NCBI RefSeq assembly: GCF_001039355.2
Contig: NW_019774558.1
Span: 56,568-78,036 of the forward strand
Direction: 5' to 3'
Length of the DNA: 21,469 nt
Source of the DNA: Lingula anatina
Lineage: Eukaryota > Brachiopoda > Lingulata > Lingulida > Lingulidae
Below the pieces are notes generated by a model. It was not told the DNA's origin. It was given only the letters and a program-made list of their open reading frames with translations, and did no database searches. Shown here one piece after another: positions 1-21,469 of this stretch (positions within the stretch are counted from its first letter, which is position 1; every line of letters begins with the position of its first letter). The translations under genes were made by a program, and so were the position numbers.

Positions 1-49
1 AAAAAGTCAGCTTGCATCTTTTGATCCGATTGTAAATTATCTTTTCCAG

Positions 50-14241
<14,192 letters not shown>

Positions 14242-15105
14242 AATGCATAATACTTTATATGTAGTTTAATATGTACACATACGTTCATATGCAAGGCCTA
14301 TCGACATCTGTGGGTGGGGATGGGGGCTGCTTCATTCAATGGAAGATCATGTTTTCCATCTTTTGCTCGGTATAGTCGCACACGTGCGCATGCTCTACTT
14401 GATGGCTTGTAAATTGGAACACTTCAAGAAAGGCTAGGAGGACCAAATGACTATTGTAACTGCTTTTGATATCTCTGCAAAAAGATGGGAATTTTAAATA
14501 TGTAATTACTTTTTATTTTTGTAAATTCATGTAAAGATGCGGCATTTTCATATTCCAGAGAAGTTCCTTTGTGTATTTTTTATATTTATAAGCAACAGCA
14601 AGATGTGCGCTTGTTTACTAATATCGTGATTGTAAATTGTGTTGAATAGTTGATGTACCTTACAGTCTATTAAGCACGCACAATAACAATCGGAACCAGT
14701 GTTTCCTCTCAGTTATGTTGATCGTAATTACAGTCATTTGCATTCGACAGTAACTGACCAAAATAGAAAAGCGCAGATTATTGCTTCAACATCTCGATCG
14801 TCTTTGTAAGAATTCAAACGTCATAATTAAAAGAAGGCCTACGTGCAGTCGCAATGTTTTCAATGTTTAACATCTGATGATTTACAATTAAAAATACTTT
14901 TAGGTGATTGTAAAATGATAGCGTCAGTCGTTTGATACGTATTCAGTAAACTTTAGCTATCGGTCATTGTTGCCGACAGTGTCGTCGGCAATTTTTTGTT
15001 TGTGTTGTTTGTGTTGTTTGTCATGTTTACTTTGTGTTGTCTCGTCTTGGTGTGAGTGGCGCCCTCATATGTTGGATGATTGGTGTTCTGTTGAGTGGTA
15101 ATAAA
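14242..15105 (+). other. 3' untranslated region of gene 1 with poly(A) signal at 15100-15105
   Basis: No open frame of interest follows the TAA at 14239-14241. The stretch contains a hairpin (14970-14991), a GT-rich tract (about 14997-15050) with repeated TGTTTGTGTTG, and an AATAAA at 15100-15105, the first well-placed poly(A) signal. A further AATAAA at 15340-15345 could give a longer transcript. The assignment as 3' UTR is inferred from position. Confidence 0.6.
14970..14991 (+). other. Perfect hairpin in the gene 1 3' UTR
   Basis: TTGCCGAC, a six-base loop (AGTGTC) and GTCGGCAA form an eight-base-pair perfect stem, followed directly by a run of T. It would fold in the mRNA of gene 1. It could be a protein-binding stem-loop; nothing in the sequence identifies a partner. 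Confidence 0.55.
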
Positions 15106-15589
15106 ACGTCACCATGTATTGTCATGGTTGGAACACGCCTAGTACTGTACGCGAATGAGTGGAGGCAGCATTGTTATGTATGTATTTAGTTATTTTATAT
15201 ATGTATTTATATGTAATTTCTTTATTGTGATATTTGTATTAAGTTGAAATTTATATTTGTTTATTCTGTTACTTTCATTGTTTCATTTGTTTCAATTATT
15301 TCAGTTCACCGTCATCAGTTTTGTGTCAAGACGTGTGTAAATAAATGTTCATACCTCCACCGGAAAATTATGTTTTTGTATTCGCAACAGTCATTTTGCC
15401 AACACGTCATTAACCGCAAACAATTGAAGGCATTTCCCAAAAAGGTCATTTAAATTTAAATACTAAAATATCTTAGTATAAGCGTAGCCCTTATTTTTTA
15501 TGAATAAGGGGGAACAAAAAGATAAACCAGGCTATCATGGACGATAGATTCTTAGGAAAAAGTGGTCCCCTACATCGACATAACCTTAA
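15106..15589. other. Space between the convergent genes
   Basis: AT-rich sequence where the 3' ends of the two genes meet or overlap. On the plus strand AATAAA occurs at 15340-15345. For the minus-strand gene, candidate AATAAA signals correspond to TTTATT at 15260-15265 and 15221-15226. An 8-bp perfect inverted repeat (CCCTTATT/AATAAGGG, 15488-15510) lies about 80 bases after the gene 2 stop. No coding region is supported. Confidence 0.5.
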
Positions 15590-15767
15590 CTATGCTGTAC
15601 AATCGTCAACTTCGAAAAGAGGATTTTCAATTGTCATAGCTTGGTTGTTCCCGCCTGTGTCGCCACCTTCAGTAACGTTTTGACCAATCTCACAGGTGCC
15701 CTCTTCCCTCAAAGAGCTGTATCTTCCGTCGCTGTTTGCTTCCGGTGCGGGCTTTTCGCTGTTACAC
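15590..15767 (-). CDS. Cytoplasmic tail of the CUB-mucin protein (last exon)
   Basis: Encodes CNSEKPAPEANSDGRYSSL, then EEGTCEIGQNVTEGG, and ends IENPLFEVDDCTA with TAG at 15592-15590. It holds a YxxL motif (YSSL, also present in the gene 1 tail) and an NPLF segment resembling NPxF/NPxY endocytic motifs. No catalytic domain is present. The acceptor TATTTCAG and phase 2 junction agree with exon 6. The 481-nt intron 15768-16248 contains nothing recognised. Confidence 0.82.
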
Positions 15768-18700
15768 CTGAAATAATATACAGAACACTTTAATCTATCA
15801 GTATTTTGTATCATAAGAGCTTAAAGTATCAATATTCGTTTTTGCACCTTTGGCGAAAGTTGCAAAATGACCTATTAAAATATAGGAACACACTCGTAAA
15901 GTAGTTTTTTCTTATACATATTCAAATTGTAAGCCGCTTAAAAATGTAAAAGATGAAACAGTTGAAAAGACAATCCAGTCAATAAAAAGCGACCGATTAA
16001 ATTTGAGGATTGGTGCACATTGTTGTTATGAAGCTCAGTACAAAAATTATCATTTAACTAGTTGAAGGTTATATACCCTGAAGTATTTCATAATATAGCC
16101 TAATTTAATTTTCATATTTTTGTCTCAATGTATTATATTTGGCATATGAGGGACTATAGAGCCAACATTTCGTTAAAATGTAGGGTCGTTTTTTTGTGCT
16201 AAGGTGCCATTTATAGGGAAAATAGTGTATGCTGATACCAAGCATTACCTTTGCTTGACAAAAAGGACGATAATGACCATCTGTATTAGTATTACCACGC
16301 CCACCGCGATAAATAAAATCAACATCCAGTCTCCGATGTTAATTCCAGTTTTGGCCAAGAGACTCTTCATAAACTGACTCTGCCCGACCACATTTGTTCC
16401 CACGGCCTTTTTAGTTGGTGGTGGAGAGGAAGATATGGGAGTGGTGGTCCTATGCCATATGGTTCTTGCGATAGTAGTTGTAGAGCGTGACAGTGTTGAC
16501 GAAGTTTTTAATCGTGGTGATGTTGAAGATTTGGTACTAGTGGCCGGTTTGATACTAGTGGTCAATTTGGTACTAGTGGTCGGTTTGATAGTAGTGGTCA
16601 ATTTGGTACTAGTGGTCGGTTTGATACTAGTGGTCAATTTGGTACTAGTGGTCGGTTTGATACTAGTGGTCAATTTGGTACTAGTGGGGATGGTCGCTGT
16701 TGTACTAGTAACTCCCGGGGTTGATTTAACAGATGACAGCACTGATGTAGATGGCGCCCTCATACTGGAAAGAAAAGCTGTAGTCATGAAAGATGCTTTA
16801 TTCGAGATCACGATTGTTGTAAATGGACTAGGTGTTGATGCGACCGGGGATGACACGGCAGTCGAAAACCTAGGTCCTGTAGAAATGACCACTGTACCCA
16901 TTGTCGTTGTCAACGTGCTGCGGTTTTTGGTAGACGTGCGATCTTTCATGGTGGAAACAGAAGAAGCATCAATAGAAGAACCTTTCGTTGTTTCAGGCAT
17001 GTTGGTAGTTGGCACTAATTCCGTACTGCTGATACTACTCCGTGTTTCTTCTGGGATTGCGGTCGTAATGGTAGCGATTTCTGGCGTTGTAACTCTCATG
17101 CTATTTGTAGAAGAGGGTGCTGTGTTCGCTAGGTTTTCAGACGTTGTTGGCGTGGTATAATCAGTGCCTTCTGGTGATATCTCATTCAACTTGGTAGAGC
17201 CGTTCACCGTAAAATCAGTTGTAACTTCAGGCTCATAATCGGTAGAGGCAGCAGAACTTGACTCCGTCGCTTCTGAAGTTGGTGACGTCATAGGGGACGT
17301 CACGTGTTCAGTGCTTGGAACTTGCACACTGTAGTACAGTTTAAATCCGCTTCTGTATGAAGACTCGTCACTCACGAAGCGAATTACTACAGGGGAGATG
17401 AAGAGAACAGATGCGTTGGGTGATTTATTTCCGCAGTATTTCTGTCCCAAGATTTCTAGGTAGTCGTACTGACAATGCACATCCGGCTCAAGTTCGAAAT
17501 TAATGAAGCGCAATATGATGCTTGTGGCTGCTAGAAATGAAACAGCATAAAAGTGTGCATAAAACCTTTGAAAAACATGGTAAGGCCTATATGCACATTT
17601 GACAAAGTGGCATCACTTTAACGACTTGTAAAACACTCAGGTATAAGAGAGAAATAAGAACAGGGGTACTTATTGTTAAGCTTTACTTCAAGATTTCCCC
17701 AAAACCATTATTTAGTATTGCTCTTTGTACTGCGTTTGTTGTTTATTTTTTATTACTTACTTGTCACATTGATGGTGTAAGTACAATTCAAATTTGAGGG
17801 ATACGTCCCGAAATCAAACCACGGAGACTGTATGACCCCCGTTGGTTCTGTAAAACGCGTTTGTCCACAGAGTTCATGAGACGAAACTGCCGTATATTCC
17901 AGCGTGGCTTTTATTGGCAGCTGCAAAGCAGAAGCCGTCACCGAATCATTCACCTCCCCTGCATACAGTGTCAGATTGACGTTGTTACCGGGTATATTGA
18001 GGGAGTCGCCGCAAGTGACGTTGACGTAGTGATGCCGTTCTGCTGTTTGAACTATGAGAGCCAAGGAACAGTTTTGTGCAGAAGAATTGAGCAATCGTAG
18101 TTGGACTGATGTTGTTCCTAAAACAGACATTGTTGATTAGGTTAGTAGATATTCAGGGTAAACAAGCAGACCTGTAATATAATAATTTTGAAAACAACCA
18201 AAGAAATAAATGAACAAAAATTTACTCAATAATGATAATAAATTGCTTACACCTTTGAAGCTGAAGAATAGTCTGAATAGGCTTTCGTTGAAAAACAACT
18301 TTAAACTTTAAGAAGAGAATAAAGGATGACTAATAAAATGAAAAGACGACTAATTCATCATGACATGAAATATACACCTGGTATATGAACGTGAAACCGA
18401 CACTGTGTTGGGGCATTTTCTAGGTTAACCACTATGTACCCATAGCTCCCAGTAAAACTGCTCTCTGAGCATAAACCCGCAGGGGTGACTGAGACTTCAG
18501 CTGCTGTGAGGCCACTGCCATTGATGTAGTATTGCGTTGTAGCTTCTATCCCAGATTCCACTGTTGTCATGTCTATTTCAGCATTGTATCTCAAAGAAAA
18601 CCCGGAACGTTGGACGTTGCCGTCAGAAACGAATTCCAGCTCAATACTGTCCGTGTCGTAGGTATACGTTTTGTTGGCTGCTTCAGTGCCGCAAATACGT

Positions 18701-20855
18701 CCAAGAGAACGGACACCAGATGTAATTTTGACGTAGTCCCCATTACACTTCCATGCACTCTCCAGGCTGAATTCACCGAAGTGTAGGTGGTATCTTATTG
18801 CTCCTGAAAAGATATTTTGCCATAAAGCCTAAGCATGATTCCACTCCTTGACGTATGAGAATTTTTATTATATAGGGCAAGGAAGTTATATGTTCACCCT
18901 TCTTTCTATCCTTCTGTTTCTAACCTGCCTACATGTAACTAGAATATTTTAGAGGAAATTTTGATTTAGCGGGATATCCCGGATAGGATACTTATGAAGA
19001 AGAAATTTTCTATACAGCAGAAACTTGTCATGAAGCGGTTAACAAGTAACTCCTGTATTATTCGTTAACATTTAATAAATAATAAAACAATACATAATCT
19101 ATAAAACAATATTAGAGTCAGCAATTACATGTACGTTTATCAATTTGATAAATCGACGCACTTCTATATCTATATTTCAGGAAGCTGAAGAGTCTCGACA
19201 CAATAAAGGTAGACAGATAATCAAACGAGCAGCGACAATATCCAGGATAATAGCTTGTTAGAAGCGATAAAAGTCCTCAGCTTTGTTTATCAAAACGTGC
19301 CCATTAAAGGTAGTTTGTTAAAGATTTTTAATAATAATCTGTCTATATGGCGTGGTGCCCATGCGTATGTTTTTAGTGTTGTTTACCCCCCCCCCCCCTT
19401 CCCCTTTGTCAAAAGGGGGGAATTACTTCCAGGGACCTAAATGTTCATATAATAATTCAAGTCATTTACAGCAAATCCTACTTGTACTTCAGGGATTACT
19501 TAAGCATGAGGGACCTCTACGCTGTGCATTACATTGTGCCAGTGACGTCCATGCGCCCGTTTCTTTGTTAACCGTTATCAGAAAATTACTATCATTTTAA
19601 ATCATTTTAGAGCCCGGAAAGCGATGCCCCCTCCACCCCCCTCAAAAAAAAAAAAAAAAACTTACCTGGTGTCCGTATACTGTACACGCATCGTATATTC
19701 GTAGGGTAGTTGAGCGGGTGTCTTGGGGATCGGATCATCCCTGTGGCATTATTGAATATGGTCTGTCCGCATATGTCTCTCTCTGGCCTCACGGCTGTTG
19801 ATAAAGTCGGGATCAGCGTTGTCATAAATTCCGTGGAAGACAGTGTGGTTAATACTGGAAAACTTGCCTTGTATTTAATCTTGAACCCCTTTTTCACTAC
19901 ACTTCTGTCGCTGTGAAATGTAATAACTAATGTATTTCCAGGGAATGACATTGTTGTGTTAGCTTTGACATTGTTACAGTATTTGACTCCACGTATATTT
20001 ACAAAGTCATACCGACATACGTCGTGAATTTCCAGCTCAAAATCCAAAACGGTAATATCTATCCCTTTGGCCCCTTGAAAATAAAATGTATTACGGTATA
20101 TAATTAGTATATATCACCTCAGAATGAGTGTATATCAATGTTGTTTGAAGGGATTTGGGTCTGAAGGTCATCAGATATGATTATTCCACAAGAACCTCGG
20201 AAAAAAATATATGTATTCACTTAAATATCAACATATATACGTACAAGTAGGCCCTACATGCATATAAAGCAGCTCATTATGTTACAAAATCTCTAATTCT
20301 GTAATAATATATGCTATATGTTTGTACTTTTATGTTCAAAGTTAAATCAAGTCTATGAAAAATGCAATTCATCAAAATATCTTATACCTGTAACTGATAT
20401 ACGATAGTTGCAGTATTGATTGTTCGGATATATCCCTTTTTCATACCCTGGAGAAGTAATGGTTCCCGTTGGGAGGGTGAAGAGGGTTCTGCCGCACCCA
20501 TCCCCGCTTACAAGTAAGAAACAGCAGGTAATCCAACAAACTATAAAAACACACAGAATTCTTTAGATAGAGTGGAATAATTATAACTGATTATTACACT
20601 TCATTAAGAATTACGGGGAGCTTATAATAAAATTGATTTTCAACAATTTGGCATTTGCGTATTAAGGCAACTAGCTGTGTTGAAAAAATTAAATTGGAAA
20701 GCGTCGACATACATGTATGGTGTAAGTGATAAAGATATCTTACTGATGAAATGGAACTTGATTCTCGGACGCCTAATTTCACTTGGTGACATCCACTTAC
20801 CTACGGCGTACAGGCCTTTCAGTGTCATCCCGTCTTTTTTTTGACTTGTTACCAT
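15590..20855 (-). CDS. Multi-CUB, mucin-like single-pass membrane protein
   Basis: Gene model from exons (5' to 3') 20855-20801, 20540-20388, 20073-19666, 18803-18378, 18117-17761, 17530-16249 and 15767-15590 (TAG). They total 2859 nt, 952 codons plus stop, with all phases consistent (phase 1 at every junction except the last, which is phase 2). The protein has a signal peptide, CUB1, a Thr/Ser linker, CUB2, a CUB-like third unit, CUB4, a mucin-like region of about 250 residues, one membrane helix and a tail of about 62 residues. There is no enzyme domain. It is likely a glycosylated adhesion or recognition protein at the cell surface. It runs tail to tail with gene 1. An in-frame TAA upstream (20939-20937) supports a start at 20855 or at the second ATG, 20828. 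I do not recognise a named orthologue. Confidence 0.88.
16249..17530 (-). CDS. CUB4 end, mucin-like region and transmembrane helix (exon 6)
   Basis: The exon opens with SIILRFINFELEPDVHC, YDYLEILGQKYC and RFVSDESSYRSGFKLYY, a canonical calcium-type CUB end. About 250 residues very rich in Thr, Ser and Pro follow, expected to be densely O-glycosylated and extended. Near its end is a tandem array of a 12-residue unit of the TSTKLTTSIKPT type. Then come GDWMLILFIAVGVV and ILIQMVIIVLFV, a membrane helix, and KQR. Two acceptors three bases apart (exon start 17530 or 17527) both keep frame. A long open frame on the opposite strand is a by-product of the biased composition. Confidence 0.88.
16551..16694 (-). 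repeat. 36-bp coding tandem repeat (4 units) in the mucin region
   Basis: Four head-to-tail 36-bp units, nearly identical, each encoding a 12-residue TSTKLTTSIKPT-like block; one unit has TTIKP and the last is degenerate at its edge. On the plus strand each begins GATACTAGTGGTCAATTTGG and contains two ACTAGT sites. Such arrays vary in length between alleles in mucins. Confidence 0.9.
17761..18117 (-). CDS. Third CUB-like unit and start of CUB4 (exon 5)
   Basis: This exon encodes TTSVQLRLLNSSAQNC, VNVTCGDSLNIPG and NVNLTLYAG, which complete a diverged CUB-like unit lacking the YDxLxI and SDxS calcium residues. CUB4 follows with ELCGQTRFTEPTGVIQSPW and SNLNCTYTINVT. Several NxS/T sites suggest N-glycosylation. 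Intron 18118-18377 has nothing notable. Confidence 0.83.
18378..18803 (-). CDS. End of CUB2 and start of the third CUB-like unit (exon 4)
   Basis: CUB2 continues IRYHLHFGEFSLES, KCNGDYVKITSG, ICGTE and LEFVSDGNVQRSGFSLRY, again with Glu, Asp and Asp in calcium-site positions. The next unit begins LCSESSFTGSYGYIVVNLE and TQCRFHVHIP. It has the CUB spacing of the first two cysteines but weak similarity otherwise. Intron 18804-19665 (862 nt) holds a C13 run at 19386-19398 and a poly-A/T run next to the donor, nothing else recognised. Confidence 0.85.
19666..20073 (-). CDS. End of CUB1, linker, start of CUB2 (exon 3)
   Basis: The end of CUB1 reads GIDITVLDFELE, VCRYDFVNIRGVKYC and FHSDRSVVKKGFKIKY. 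The Glu, the YD Asp and the SD Asp are the three acidic residues that bind calcium in cbCUB domains. A Thr/Ser-rich linker (LTTLSSTEFMTTLIPT) follows. CUB2 begins CGQTIFNNATGMIRSPRHP and NIRCVYSIRTP. The donor is followed directly by a T17 run on this strand (plus 19644-19660). Confidence 0.87.
20388..20855 (-). CDS. Signal peptide and start of CUB1 (exons 1-2)
   Basis: Exon 1 (20855-20801) encodes MVTSQKKDGMTLKGLYAV. Exon 2 (20540-20388) continues VCWITCCFLLVSGDGCGRT, so a hydrophobic core spans the splice and ends just before the first CUB Cys, a good signal peptide when read from the second Met (20828). CUB1 then starts with CGRTLFTLPTGTITSPGYE and NQYCNYRISV. Both Mets are possible starts; the second has the better -3 base (G) and gives a more typical signal peptide. 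Confidence 0.8.
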
Positions 20856-21469
20856 GAAAGTAATTTTCTTTTCAAGAAGGAGCAAGTAAACCTGGTGAGC
20901 CTGTGAAAGTATTCTTTCTTCAGAGCAAATTCGTAGTTAAATTAGTTACTCTAAATATCATAAAAATATGCAATCCAAGTGTACATCAGGGTAACTATGC
21001 CACGTAAGTGTGTACACTTATCAAATGTCAGGCTTATTAATTAACACATTGGCGGATGAAAGTCATTTTCACGCACGCTTATCATGGGCAAAATTTGACA
21101 CGTTTCCAAATGTCATTTTGTTGTTTTTATTTTGTCCGGCAAGAATAAATGACGTATATTGGAGCCGTTTGTTATTTATTTATTGAGCTCGCCCACTCTT
21201 GGTATTGTTCCATGATCCACCAATTAAACTATAGTCATAATTTATTTATTTATTTTATTCCGTGAATCACTCCAAAGATATGATACGTTTATTTTGATAT
21301 TTGTCTGATAATGATTCTTCTTCTAAATCAATTTATTTTCTGTGAACCGTTATCTTTGACTTCATTTTTTGTAATACTTTGATTGTTACCGCCCCCCCCC
21401 CCCCCCCTCCTCCCCAAACTTCCCTCCATATTACACTGCAACCTTGGTGGTCAAAAATCCCAATAAGCA
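20856..21469 (-). other. 5' leader and upstream flank of the CUB-mucin gene
   Basis: Contains the presumed 5' UTR and promoter of gene 2, with an in-frame stop at 20939-20937. No TATA box or other element could be placed with confidence. The far end holds AT-rich TTTA repeats (about 21173-21184 and 21240-21255) and a C16 run at 21392-21407. No gene was recognised. Confidence 0.4.

Noticed and set aside
16435-17160. A 241-codon open frame on the plus strand, rich in Val and Leu
   Set aside because: It is exactly antisense to the Thr/Ser-rich mucin exon of gene 2. The repeated ACN/TCN codons read as GTN/GAN/GGN on the other strand, which gives an open but meaningless frame. No start context, domains or splice logic support it.
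19352-19600. Plus-strand open frames around the C-rich run
   Set aside because: They lie in an intron of gene 2 beside a homopolymer and show no recognisable domain.
21392-21407. A G-quadruplex or regulatory element at the C16 run
   Set aside because: It is a plain homopolymer in an AT-rich flank, likely to be length-variable or affected by sequencing error; no interrupted G-tract pattern supports a specific structure.

Overview
The window is eukaryotic, animal-type DNA. Its coding information lies in short exons with GT..AG borders and conserved splice phases, separated by AT-rich introns that hold microsatellites. The domain vocabulary (MAM, LDL-receptor class A, SRCR, CUB, mucin-like stalks, single membrane spans, a U-box) is that of an invertebrate metazoan with many secreted and cell-surface scavenger-type proteins. 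A marine lophotrochozoan such as a bivalve mollusc is my best guess, from general style only. Sea urchins and amphioxus carry similar gene families, so taxonomy stays open.

There are two convergent multi-exon genes. Gene 1 (+ strand, about 50-14241, 5' end outside the window) joins in one uninterrupted reading frame across 22 exons to give at least 1191 residues. The order is end of a MAM domain, LDLa, MAM, four SRCR domains, CUB, short Thr-rich stalk, transmembrane helix, cytoplasmic tail with a PPxY and several YxxL motifs, and a C-terminal U-box (ubiquitin-ligase fold) ending at 14241. A scavenger/adhesion-type ectodomain wired by one membrane helix to a U-box is the outstanding feature: it reads as a candidate receptor-type E3 ubiquitin ligase. 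The U-box exon has no in-frame ATG ahead of the U-box, so it must be spliced to upstream sequence.

Gene 2 (- strand, 20855 down to 15590) appears complete. Seven exons give 952 residues: signal peptide, four CUB or CUB-like domains, a long Ser/Thr-rich mucin-like region containing a 12-residue tandem repeat, a transmembrane helix and a short tail with YSSL and NPLF motifs. The two stop codons are about 1.35 kb apart, tail to tail.

The stretch 7449-11515 needs caution. A segment of about 2.04 kb (the SRCR4 exons and the first two CUB exons of gene 1) occurs twice in direct order, separated by a single N at 9488. The second copy starts inside an exon, with no splice acceptor. This looks like two overlapping allelic contigs laid end to end, not a real tandem duplication, and the gene 1 model uses only one copy.

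Other content: a foldback (MITE-like) element in an SRCR1 intron, a decayed SRCR exon relic at about 12128-12210, three CACGTG palindromes just upstream of the transmembrane exon next to an in-frame ATG, repeated TGACGTCA sites in an intron, a perfect hairpin in the 3' region of gene 1, and many simple repeats, some directly beside splice donors. No RNA gene, CRISPR array or prokaryotic feature was recognised.
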